The translations under genes were made by a program, and so were the position numbers. Of a stretch of DNA of 64,000 nt, positions 23,631 through 35,165 are shown piece after piece; the first letter of the stretch is position 1, and every line of letters begins with the position of its first letter. The DNA lies in the NCBI GenBank assembly GCA_026027325.1, contig JAMSLZ010000004.1, positions 1,364,001 through 1,428,000 on the forward strand, written 5' to 3'. This DNA comes from Actinomucor elegans (lineage: Eukaryota > Mucoromycota > Mucoromycetes > Mucorales > Mucoraceae). Below the pieces are notes generated by a model, which saw nothing but the letters and a program-made list of their open reading frames with translations, was not told where the DNA came from and ran no database searches.

Positions 23631-25402
23631 ATGTTCGCTTTGAAGACTGCAGCAAACAAGGTCGCCCTTCCTGCCACTCGCGTCGCCTCTCGCAGATGTA
23701 TTTCCTCTTCTGCTACCAAGAGTGGTAAATTTTTAAGATATGGATAACTTGGAAGAACGCGCGAATCCTAAAAAAAGTTTCATTTTGTTTGTAGCTTTCA
23801 TGTCTACCCGCATGGCTCTCAGCGCTGGTAACAAGTTTGTAAGTAGATTATATTTGGTGGATATATCAGAGGGTGTGAGAAGGGGGAGCTTGAGGAGTAT
23901 ATTGCATTTAGATAGTGCTACATATGAAATGATCTAGAGAGATATATTATAGAGTGGGAATGAAGAAATAGTAAAACTAAAACATCTTTTATTTACAGAC
24001 TGCTAACCTTCTTAAGGAAGCTTATGTTTCATCTGCTCCTTCCCGTACGATGTTCTTTGGTAAGTTTATATAATCCCTGGATAGAATTTTTACAAGTAAA
24101 TCTAATACACAAAGTTTAGGCCGTCGTACTATGGCCACTGAAACTGGTGGTAAGTTCAGCCGTGGTAAGCCTCACGTCAACATTGGTACCATTGGTCACG
24201 TTGATCACGGTAAGACTACTTTGACTGCTGCCATTACCAAGACTTTGGCTATTGAAGGTGGTGCTCAATTCATGGATTATAACCAAATTGATAAGGCTCC
24301 CGAGGAGAAGGCTCGTGGTATTACCATCTCTACTGCTCACGTCGAATACGAGACACCCAACCGTCATTATGCTCACGTTGATTGTCCCGGTCACGCTGAT
24401 TACATCAAGAACATGATTACTGGTGCTGCTCAAGTAAGTTGAATATTTATTAATTGAGATCATAATACTCAATTTTTTTTTTATTACTAGATGGATGGTG
24501 CTATCATTGTAGTTTCTGCTACTGACGGTCAAATGCCTCAAACTCGTGAACATTTGTTGTTGGCCCGTCAAGTTGGTGTTCAAAACTTGGTTGTTTTCAT
24601 CAACAAGGTTGATCAAGTTGATGACCCTGAAATGCTCGAACTTGTCGAAATGGAAATGCGTGATCTCCTCGCTGAATACGGTTTCGATGGTGAGGCCACT
24701 CCTATCATCAAGGGTTCCGCTCTTGCTGCTCTCGAAGGCCGTGATCCCGAGATTGGTGAGAAGCCTATCCATGAATTGATGGCTGCTGTTGATGCTCACA
24801 TCCCTACTCCCGTCCGTGATTTGGATAAGCCTTTCTTGATGCCCATTGAAGATGTCTTCTCCATCTCTGGTCGTGGTACTGTTGCCACTGGTCGTGTTGA
24901 GCGTGGTACCATCCTCAAGGGTCAAGAAGTCGAAATTGTCGGTATGGGTCCTACTATCAAGACTACCTTGACTGGTATTGAAATGTTCCGTAAGGAATTG
25001 GATCGTGGTGAGGCTGGTGATAACATGGGTGCTCTTTTGCGTGGTATCAAGCGTGAACAAATCCGTCGTGGCCAAGTTATGTGTGCTCCTGGCTCTGTCA
25101 AATCTCACAAGAAGTTCATGGCTCAAATCTATATCTTGACCAAGGAAGAAGGTGGTCGTCACACTCCTTTCGTCAACAACTACCGTCCTCAAATGTTCGT
25201 CCGTACCACTGATGTCACTGTCAGTCTTACACACCCTGAAGGTACTGAGGATCCTGATGATAAGCTCATCATGCCCGGTGATAACGTAGAGATGGCCTGT
25301 GAACTTGTTCACGATGTCGCTCTTGAAGATGGTCAACGTTTCACCATCCGTGAAGGTGGTAAGACCGTCGGTACTGGTGTCGTTACCAAGGTTATCGAAT
25401 AA
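23631..25402 (+). CDS. TUF1: Mitochondrial translation elongation factor Tu
   Basis: GTPase that brings aminoacyl-tRNA to the mitochondrial ribosome. 474 residues from exons 23631-23724, 23795-23838, 23999-24059, 24120-24433 and 24491-25402. The first three small exons encode a basic, Ser/Ala-rich targeting sequence of ~67 residues. The mature part shows G1 [10 protein letters not shown]2 [14 protein letters not shown]3 DCPGHADY, G4 NKVDQVDD and G5 GSALAA, then EF-Tu domains II and III ([29 protein letters not shown]). Codon use is strongly biased to C/T-ending codons such as GGT, CGT and GTC, as for an abundant protein. Confidence 0.97.
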
Positions 25403-25920
25403 GTAAAACAAAAGATCCTACTTTCCCATTATTTTTTTGTATAGCTTTCTTTCACTCTTTTTTTTATTATTATTCATTTGCACTTTAACGTGTTTTCATA
25501 ATTTAGATAACTCTTTTTTCAAAAAAAAAAATAAATAAAACAAAACATATTCAGATAAAAGAATCTTGGTTGTGCTGAATAAGGTGTTTCTCTAACATAA
25601 CATATCTTGCTAATGCCCTCGGTTATATTTATTATCGGTATGTAAACTGCAAGGAAGAAAGGAATTCCAGAAGATTTTCTACCTTTACTTTAATGCGACT
25701 TTAGCATGATAAAAATATTGAAATAGACAAAGAAATTCTGCATATAATAAAATAGTTGAAATATGAAAACAAAATGGCTGATCATAAAAAAGTGGCATTC
25801 TATGTATGCGCTTAAATGCGTATTACTCATGCCTAAAAATACTATCTTCACTGTCCTTAAAAAAAAAGTCAAGCGTGAAAAATTTGGGGTTATGGATACC
25901 TTCGAAGCTTCTCCAATTTG

Positions 25921-25982
25921 GACAGATCTCGGTCAAATATCACATCTGATGATCAATATATATTCAAAAGATGATAATGCAT
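25921..25982 (+). repeat. R1 repeat copy
   Basis: Contains CAGATCTCGGTCAAATATC and CACATCTGATGATC, then ATTCAAAAGATGATAATG. Confidence 0.5.
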
Positions 25983-26083
25983 ATATTAGAAATATTATTT
26001 AACTTGGGTATTATACTTTTATTACATTTTAGTGATTGGTCGTAAAATGCATGTAATTCCATGCAAGCGAGTCCTATTAATTA

Positions 26084-26156
26084 ATAGATCTCTCAACAGA
26101 TCCTAATTAAATATTGCTTCTGATTAGCCCTCTGTGCTATGTATAGGCCACTACAG
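26084..26156 (+). repeat. R1 repeat copy
   Basis: Contains ATAGATCTCTCAACAGATCC and TTAAATATTGCTTCTGATTA, then CACTACAGTAAA. It is offset by 174 bp from the preceding copy. Confidence 0.55.
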
Positions 26157-27429
26157 TAAAGCTGTCCTTATAGTTGTATATGAAGGGATCCAAATACAAA
26201 ACAAATTATGCATATCTTATATCACTAGTATTCCCACTCTTTGAAAGTATGTGTGTTCTTTCATTTTCATACACATGTGCCATTTGTTTACTTATTGTCT
26301 TTCCTCAGCATATTATTCAGGTATTCAGTTTAAAATGCATAGATATTTGTACTTCCTTGAAATAGAGTTTTATAACTTTTTTTATTTTTTTTTTTTTTTT
26401 TTTTTTACATGTATCTACCGTTTTAAAAACAGGTATATCTGAAGGAAAACGTTTTGCACAAAATAGAAGTAATATTAGTTGAACGTTAATCCTACTACAA
26501 TTTAGTGATTTAGACTGCTTTATCAATATAGCAAAGATGTTCAACATTTACCCACTAATAAGGAATATCCATTGGTGTTAATTTTTTTTTTTGGCTCCAG
26601 ACGCTGAAAACTCCTACAATAAGATTCTAAAAGGCTCTAAGTTCAAATATACGCTTTGTGTCACTAATATATAGCATAGAAAGTTTAATTCGTTTTCAAA
26701 TGGTAAAAAGACAATAAATGTGTATACGAGGACATTACTATGGACAGTAAAAAAAACGTTGTGTTTTTAATGTAATATAAAACTCGCAGATTTTGCTTTA
26801 CTTTATAAAAATTATATCCATTAGAAAAAAAAAAAGGCCTGTGAGCCAATGCTCTACCTGGAATTTATGGTCGTATATCATTTCAATGCTAACTTGCATG
26901 CAGTTGTACGGTTCGAGAGTTTTTGTTGGGGGAAGGTGTTTGGAACTGTTGGTCAATCACCTCAGCCAATGAAAGCGATGTATCCGTGTAACATGACAGG
27001 TACACTGAAAAGAGTGATCATTAAGTTATAATAATGAAGTAGTGAAACGCTAAGAAGACATTATAGATACCTTCTAAAAGCAATCAAGTAAGTAAGAGAG
27101 AAAAATAAGATGGTACTTATAGCAAACTACCATAGATATACAAATCGAATAAAAAAACAACAACAGGAAAAGCGCGCTCTATTTACGCATGTTGATTGTA
27201 TTTCGATCTCCATCGAGATACCTGAAAGAAAGCCATCTTGGGCTGATAGGATGATTCATTCACTAACTCACAGCCCAAAAAAAAAAACACCAATAAGCTA
27301 CTATTTACTATTGGAAACGCGATATCAGGCACGATGGATACATCATTTTCGGTCACGTTTCAGGTCAGAGGTGGTAATGAGACATACACTTACTTTTCTT
27401 TATCCTTAACTCTTTTCTCTTTTTTATAG

Positions 27430-27452
27430 AAAAGACCTTTCCTTGGTCTTTT
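27430..27452. terminator. Perfect hairpin AAAAGACC / GGTCTTTT
   Basis: AAAAGACC, a 7-nt loop, then GGTCTTTT. There is no coding gene immediately upstream, so its role is unknown; it may be a relic or an RNA 3' end. Confidence 0.2.
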
Positions 27453-27843
27453 AAGCTTTCTGTGTCAAGACAAAAGAACTGTATCACAAAAAGAATCTGA
27501 GCTAGATATTCTTTTCTCTTTTATATTTCGATAAATCTTGGTTCAACTCAAAATCTTTTTCTTCATTTCGACTTTTACTTTGTTCATCTTTACAATTTGA
27601 TTTGATTAATGGCAGGTAAAAATCGTGTTTATCATCTTTAATTTTTTTTTGGTGGGCGACGAAGCTGCTGGGGTTATTTTTTATGCGTCGGCATAGCAAG
27701 CAGCTAAGGATACAAAAAAAAAAAAAAAAAAAAAAAAAAATATTATGCAGCCATATTAAAATCAAACAATAGATCTCGGTATATACAATCCTTCAGAAGA
27801 CCAAGAAACAAGCTTCAAGGTAGAACAAACATCAATCACATCG

Positions 27844-30800
27844 ATGGATATACCAGCGATTGTCGTACACGACGAACAAGAGGTGGCAGTGCTAAATCAA
27901 GATGAACCAGATGATGAACCTCCACCTTATACAGAACAAGATCATATCCATTTATCTGAAGATCCTGAGAGTTATTATGATACTTCCCCTCAAAATCACG
28001 GTTTAAACCCTTTTTATACTGAGCAAGATGATGGTAAATTATAGTTTCACCAAAAAAAAAAAAAAAAATATGACTAATCTTTTCGTAGTGATTACTGAGG
28101 AAGACTTTGAACTATTACAAACAGATCAAGAGCCCGTCTCGGAACAAGCGCCTACTAATGAGCAACAGCGCCAGCAAGAGGAAGAGGATCTATTGATCGG
28201 TATTTCACTTTCACCATTGGAAAAGCTCGTAAAGTTCAGTCACAGTTCATTGGTTTTACAGAGGTAACCAATCCTTATTTGTCAAACAATCTTATTAACT
28301 TGTATAAATTATTAGACTTGTGGTGACCAAAGATCTTTCCAATACAATTCATGAGATCAGCTTGACTGATGCAGTGGAAGTTGCTTTACCTATCATCATT
28401 CAATTAGGTAAGGATGCGGAAGATTCCGTGAGAGAAGCTTTGGCAGGAGAACTGGACAAGATCATGTACTTTTACTATGAGGTAAAAATAAATAAATAAA
28501 TAAATAGACACTATCATTTACAATTTGCTTATTAACCTATTGTCTATTCAGAATGCGCCTCCACGTATGAATTTAGAGGTCAATGACGATCAGCCTCATA
28601 TCCCAGATAACTCGTTTGCTTACACTATTATTGAGTTTTTACTGGACCAAAACACAACATTGGCATCGATCGCTCAACAATCCATTGTAGCAGTGGCAGC
28701 TGAATTAGCTGAAACGCAGCCTGATTCTGAAAGATATGCGCTTCATCAAGCCCTGTTGAACAGTGAAATATTTGAAGGAGTAGTGCTTGGATTGATCAGT
28801 ATATTCAGCGAAAAGACAAAGGAAAACGGCAGCCAGAGTGATGAAAAAGAGGCGCCTATAGATACAGTTACTGTAGCAGAGTCTTCCATAATTACTACAG
28901 AGGTTGTTGAAAAGATCCCAGCACCGATCGATAGTACTCTTTCAACAGCTATTTCCACAGCTACTAGTTCAATATTGAAGAATTATGACAGTGGAGGAGT
29001 GAATTTAGCAAAAATGGTTTGCTTGATGGTAAGATACGAATGAGTAAATTTGGATTCAACCCGAATGATTTTAAACCTGTTTATCATATAGCTAATGTCT
29101 GCATTGGCTCAAGTGTTCGGTCCAGAAGGATGCACAGAGAAAATACTACCTATTGTTGAAAGCATGGTATCAGATCCCATGTTTTATGTGCGAAAAGAAG
29201 CTGCAGCAGCTGTAGGCAGTCTATCCACAGCAGTTCCACCCAGCGTGACCTTGGAGAGACTTGTAAGAACGTTATAAGCTAGTGCTTTGTCGAAAATCTC
29301 ATCCACATCTTATATAGTTACCATTGTATTTGAGATTATCAGTAGATACCATTTGGCATGTACGACGATCTTGTGTATTTGCTTTACCTTTACTGTGTGA
29401 AGTGCTTCCTAAAGACATGAAAGCCAACATTGCCGTTGAAGGCATTGAACTGTTTAAAAACGACGTGTCACGTAACGTTCGCAATTCACTGGCTGATATC
29501 ACTGGCGAAGTCATCTCCAAGTTCTTGCCCAAAGATTGGAAAGAAACAGGTCAGCCAGGCCAAGTGCCTGAACAACTACTCGAATTCTTTTTATCGCTAG
29601 GCAATACTACAACCACCAGTGCCAATCAAATGTACAAGATGGACACAGAACGTATTCACAACTGTGCTTATAACTTCCCAGCTGTGGTATTGACAGCAGG
29701 TGTAGGTTACTGGGACTCCCATCTCAAGGACACTTATCTGAGTTTGACCAAAGATTACCAGCTCAAAGTACGTCGCACGTTTGCATATTCGTTGCACGAT
29801 ATTGCGCGTATCATTGGGCCTGAGCGTACAGAACGTGATTTGGTTCAGATCTTTGCTTTGTATCTGATGGATTTGGATGATGTGAAACAGGGTGTGTTGG
29901 AGCATTTATCAGAGTTCTTGAGCGTGCTGGCGACCAGCTCAAGAAACGAGTATATACCTATTCTGGCTGAAGTATGGGACGGTGTGATGAGTAATTGGCA
30001 TTTGCGTGACATCTTGGCACATCAATTGCGTGATATTGCTAGACTATTCGATGCAGCACGAGTTGTAGAACATATATTGCCTTTGGCGATTAGAGCGTGT
30101 CACGATGAATTTGCTGCAGTGCGAGAAACTGGTGTAGAAATTGTAAGTCTATATTTAGAATCGTATGGTAGGATTGCTGAAAGGCCTTTATTAGTTCCCT
30201 GTTATATTAGATATTGTAAAGCGAACGGTGGATGAAGATGGAGCCAATCTGTCTCATGAAGGTGGAGAGGCAATTACAGATGAAGGCGATGATCTATTTG
30301 CTCGCCAACAAAAGTATGCGCTGGCGTTATTGAACCATGTTATGGAAAAGCTGGATGATCTGGTTAGATCTGCTGCATATCGCACAAGACTTGTGTAGGT
30401 TAAAATAGTAGATACATTGGCTAAGCTAACTATTCGAATAACCAGGTTTACCCAAATATGTCGATCTTTGCTTGAAGCAGGTATCAATCCTGCAGACTTT
30501 GCCTCTTTCTTTTTACCAAGATTAGTTTCGTTGGCAAAGGATCCAGTGGTAAATGTACGCATTGCTACATCAAGGACTATCAGGACACTTTGTTCCATAA
30601 GTATGTCGTATTCACTTATCATTGCATGGTTATTCATGTCTTATAACTCTAGATGGATACTGTCAAGACCTTGAAGCCACTGTTTATACAGAAGAGACAA
30701 GTATGGAAGAAGAACCAACACCAGCTCAGTTCCTAGATGATATATTATATCATTTAGCAGTAGATAACGATAGAGATGTACGATTTTTCATATCAGAATT

Positions 30801-31401
30801 CATTCATCCAGACACCTTGGAAGCGTACCAGAAGCGAAAAGCTGTGGAGGCATTAGCAGTGGCTCACACAGTCAACGATCAAGAAGAAACAGGTGCAACT
30901 GCAATTACAGAATCATCTTCTCCCCCTACTCCACCAGTACATACCATCATAGTACAAGCATCTGAAGAAGAGCCAACATCTTCAACCAAAGATCTAGATT
31001 CACACAACGATAAAGAGATCAGTGAACCGTTAGCAGAATCACCAATGGATATTGTAGTCGATGATGAGATTGAAGCTAAGCATGCTATGGAAGAAGAAAA
31101 AAGTCCTATAGATCAGACTATGCACGATGAAAAGAGTACTGTAGATCACGCTATGTGCGATGAAAAAAGCGTAGTAGACCACACCATGGGAGATCATGAG
31201 TCAGAGGCCCCATTGAAAACTACAAAAGCACAAGATGAAGATGTGACCATGCTGGAAGATGATATAGACACGCCAAACGACTATCAGAATGTTCCAGAAA
31301 AGGCTCAGCATGTCTATCTTTCCAAAGTACCTGCCCATGTTGTTGCTGAAAAGGATATAATGACACCAACGACTGCTGTTACTCAAGATACCTTGCAATA
31401 A
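27844..31401 (+). CDS. HEAT-repeat protein, PP4 regulatory subunit 1-like
   Basis: 1035 residues from nine exons: 27844-28033, 28089-28263, 28316-28481, 28552-29028, 29092-29262, 29318-30142, 30195-30394, 30446-30600, 30653-31401; phases agree throughout. The N-terminus (residues 1-110) is acidic and Pro/Gln-rich. Residues ~115-800 form HEAT repeats resembling protein phosphatase 4 regulatory subunit 1 / PP2A-A scaffolds: FYVRKEAAAAVGSLS, TIWHVRRSCVFALPLLCE, VSRNVRNSLADITGEVIS, LKVRRTFAYSLHDIARIIG. An acidic low-complexity tail follows, with three imperfect units of the type MxDEKSxVDH around 31120-31195. Such subunits steer PP4-type phosphatases to targets. Orthology to PPP4R1 rather than another HEAT scaffold is probable, not certain. 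Confidence 0.82.
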
Positions 31402-32272
31402 TACCTGTATTCCAATTTTTTTGTTTGATAATACGGGTGTAAATCGACTTTAGCCATATACATATTCACTACTTTTTAATTCTTTAATCCATTTTATATA
31501 CGTAAACATGTATACATATTATATATATACACTCGTCCATTATTACCCCATCTTGTATTCCTTTTATTATTATTATATATATATATATATATTAACTTTA
31601 ATATTTCACTGTCTCTTTGCTCTTGCATGATCTGATGGAACATCCATATAGTAATGGTACTTGCGATATCCTTCTGTTTTCCTTTTAAAAACTAAATTAA
31701 CATTTTATCAGACACTAGTCGCCCTCGATTTAGTATGGAGGTTATAAACAATTCTTTAATGAAGTTTATATAAATCAGTAGATAAGCGTTAATCATTTAT
31801 TAGAACAGTTAGTGATAAAGTAGATGTGATAGTTTACTAGATGTAAATGGCTCATTCTAAACATGAAAGACTAATCAGACGTGTGATTTAACCTAGATCA
31901 GCCAAGAAAAATATATTGGTGATTAGATATGGTGCTACCAAATAAGCGCAATTATTATTCATTGTTAATAGGTATAGTGTATTTGCATGCATTTCCAAGG
32001 ACAAATGTCTTAGTATATAAAGTGTCACATCCTATGTACAGTGCTCGCGGTTCCAATTCGTGCGAGTTCAAATTGTATTGCACACTCGGAAATTTCAAAC
32101 CATATTAATCTAATTGGCCAATTTATATTTTCGAATAAAGCCAAATTATGCATAATCAATATCTGGCTTCCCTTTTTGGTAAAAGAAAAAAACGAAGTTT
32201 TTGTGGTTTGGACAGGTAGTAAGCGTGCTTGTCTTTCTATCGCTACAAACTCAAAAAAAAGAAAAGAAAAAA
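31402..32272. other. Gene-free stretch with one R1 copy
   Basis: 3' region of the PP4R1-like gene, a (TA)n tract at ~31572-31593, one minus-strand R1 copy, and AT-rich DNA. The true 5' exon of the next gene may lie at 32100-32272. Confidence 0.5.
31850..31906 (-). repeat. R1 repeat copy
   Basis: On the minus strand: GGCTGATCTAGGTTAAATC, then CACACGTCTGATTAG, then TTTCATGTTTAGAATGAG. Confidence 0.55.
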
Positions 32273-34086
32273 ATGCATGTTATACCACATTGCTTCTACA
32301 CACTTTGCTTTGCCACTAATTTATACTTCTTTAGGTCCAAAAAACAGTACGTAATTGATCAAGGAGAAGATTTTGATCCGCAATCTTTTTACATCGAATT
32401 TGGATTCAAAACGCGTGATTTTGCTGAAGAGGAATTAAAACGCGCAGTAAACGCTGCCTACAGAGAAACAAATGATGAATTGGTTAAATCCTACTTGCAT
32501 GGAGAATTTCTTCATAACGATTTCCAAGTAATATTCTTTTTGACGAGAAAAAAGATATTTAGCATCTCGGCTAAAATTTAAGTATTTCTAGGTGTTGAAT
32601 GAAAGCTCACATTTAGATTTATATTGGATCAATACAGTTAGAGAAGTTTTAGCTGAAAATACTACCAAACGGAAGCTTGACCATGCAATTAGTCATACTA
32701 TAGAGTCACAGGTAGATTTTACATTCAATTTATCATCCTTGTAGAATAAAGTTTGACAGTATTTATTTACATTAGAAAAAACGCAGTGATAAAGACCGTC
32801 GCATTTTACAAACGTTCGTATTTCTATGTATTTTACTGCGCGTTATTGACTATGGTGTATGTGTTTTGTTATTAACCATGTTTTTTTATTCAAGTAGTTT
32901 GACTGCTAATGGAATAATTGATCTATCTAATGAAGGGAGCTCGTCGCAAAGAAGCGAAGTAATAGAGTGGGAAAAGCTCAAAGAGGTCAATGTATTTCAT
33001 TCACAAGTCCCAAATCTTCATGAAAAAACAGGCCTTGCCATTGATAGTATTATGAAAAAGGTATGTACTGAAGTGCAATGATACATAAAGCCAACTAAGA
33101 AATATTAATAATTGATAATTTTGTTTATAATATGTATAGAATATCACTCCCCACAAAAGCTACCTTAAATCTCTTTCATATCAGCAACATTGTCCTGAAG
33201 AAGTTCTTTATATATACAAGATCATTACTTCTGTGTAAGTTTTTGAAGATTGCTTATTTTTGCAAATATCTTGACGTTTTACTAAATACTATATAATTGT
33301 ACATAGTACAAACGCATTTTACACCAATGCTTCTCTTTTTGACCTAACAATCGTACCAGAACCATCTGAATTAGACATCAACAACCAATTGTGGGGCCCA
33401 ATTATCGAAGCTTTATTTTCCAATTCCGTTATGAAGATTAAAAGGTAAAATAAACATTCTTATTATCAAAATAAAGGTTTGTATTAAATTGCTATTGTTA
33501 TAGTGGTGAAACTGTGTTGAAAGATATGGAGCAGCACTTCAAAGTGGACTACAGAATTGGAATTGTAATCAACCATAAGTTTATCGACATTAGCAATATT
33601 GAGATCGGAAGACAGGCGACAACAAGCAAAATAAAAGATGACCATAGCAAGCTAGTATTGGAAGCCAAGTCGATAATAACAAGAATAGTTGGTCCATTTT
33701 ACTTCATAAAACCATCATCATTTTCAGTCCCCTCCCTCCAAATCTGCCGTCTAAAAGCCGACTTGCTCACCACAACTCTTAAATTACCTCACCAATTTGT
33801 CACTGGACGTGTATGCAACAGAATGAGAGCGCCATTACATCACATCGATAATAAACAGATGAAGAGTTTTCTGCAAGGCTTGATGTTGTACAAAGAACAT
33901 GTTGAAGAAACAGCAATATATATAAAAAACGAGGTCAACAGTGCTCTTGACAGACGTTCTTCTTTTGGTTTGATTCTAGGCCAATCGTACAAAAAAAATA
34001 TTCCCAATTATCATAACTGGCTTGAGAAGGCAAATGTTGAAGATGAAAACACTACAACTGCCACCTCCACCACTATACCATCATAA
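32273..34086 (+). CDS. Uncharacterised protein of an expanded Mucorales-type family
   Basis: Six exons, 32273-32527, 32592-32711, 32776-33060, 33140-33234, 33307-33444 and 33504-34086, give 491 residues with all phases consistent. The start is uncertain: an acceptor-like TTTAG near 32335 suggests the real first exon may be further upstream. I know of no function. The layout WGPIIEALF ... DYRIGIVINHKF ... IEIGR ... DHSKLVLEAKSII ... MKSFLQGLMLYKEHVEE resembles proteins present in many copies in Mucorales genomes. In those, an 'RxD ... (L/I)xxGExK' core recalls PD-(D/E)xK nucleases (from memory; inference). Here the last position is not Lys, so any nuclease activity is doubtful. A hydrophobic stretch around 32818-32895 reads through in frame but could hide an unrecognised intron. 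Confidence 0.65.
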
Positions 34087-35165
34087 TCATCACATTATTC
34101 TCATACTGATATTGATGCTTACAACCAATAATAAATATTATGTAACATATATAAACTTGTATTTTGTTATTATAGAATGAGAGCGGTTATGTATATTAGA
34201 GCAGCAATACTAAAAAAAGGCCTCTTCTAAGCGATTATACCTGTATGTTTTTTTCATTCCTATGGAGTTTTTTTTAGTATATATTTGCTTTAGTTATATT
34301 GAATGCATTTTGTTTAGCAAAGATGTTAAGAAAATGTGCTCGTATATCTTCTTTTAGCTCTTCTCTTATAGACGCTTTACCTGATCTTGCCGTCATCGAC
34401 TGTTAACAGATGTGTATACTTGTGAAAATCCTCCAGTGACTTTATCACTCTAGTTATATCTATGTGTTTCCAACAAAATAATGTAAAGATCATCCGCGTT
34501 CAATAAATATGACAGGTCAAAATGCAATCTGAATGGTCGTGCTGTTGATACTTACTAGCTGGTATTAATAACACATAAAATCTGTCGTCTATTTATTCGA
34601 CACCTGTCATTTCTGATTTAATGCTATCTAATGTAAGTTTCAACAAAAAAAAAGTTTTATTAAACAAGTCTTCACGCATGTACTTTTGGTAGTATTTGCA
34701 TTATTTTTTCTCTACTTAATGCAAACAAAATTAACTCAGATCTATTGCATTCCTATCTAACCGACTTTTTTGTCAATTACTTCTTCTTTTATGTATACTT
34801 TATTCACTTTCATTTTTGTCATAAATCACAGGACACAGTTGAAAAATGTCTGGTTTAGTATAAATTCGTCCTGTTTCTTTGATGCTACTACTGAGGATGA
34901 ACTTATCAATATAACTATTTAACCAGAAATGTTATGCAGTGAGTTTGTATTTGGATTTATTATGTCAATTATTTATCCACTTTATACATAATAAATAAAC
35001 AGCTTTGAACTTATTAACTCCAACAATCTCGAAGAATACCAAACAACATAACACATCTAGATGTATAACATTTGCCAAAGTAAAAGATAAATGTTTAACT
35101 GAATATAAACAGGTGAAAATGAAAGCGCGCTCGGTAAAGATGGGAACTAATTTCAGTGCTTTTGG
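34087..35165. other. Gene-free stretch before the tandem array
   Basis: AT-rich with no supported gene. The open stretch at 34965-35216 on the minus strand overlaps the tandem repeat and is not considered coding. Confidence 0.5.

Larger units (their letters stand above)
25403..27843. other. Gene-free stretch with R1 dimer, tRNA-like fragment and hairpin
   Basis: No gene supported. It holds the EF-Tu 3' region, two R1 copies, a possible tRNA-derived fragment at 26836-26860 (minus), a perfect 8-bp stem/7-nt loop hairpin at 27430-27452, and a ~27-A run at 27714-27740 upstream of the PP4R1-like gene. Confidence 0.5.

Noticed and set aside
24116..25411. 431-codon open frame opposite to EF-Tu
   Set aside because: An antisense shadow caused by the strong codon bias of EF-Tu.
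27110..27409. 99-codon plus-strand open stretch
   Set aside because: Low complexity, no splice sites joining it to the PP4R1-like gene and no recognisable motif.
32041..32100. Possible tRNA (GGTTCC / GAGTTCAAATT strings)
   Set aside because: No cloverleaf can be drawn; stems do not pair and the B-box does not fit.
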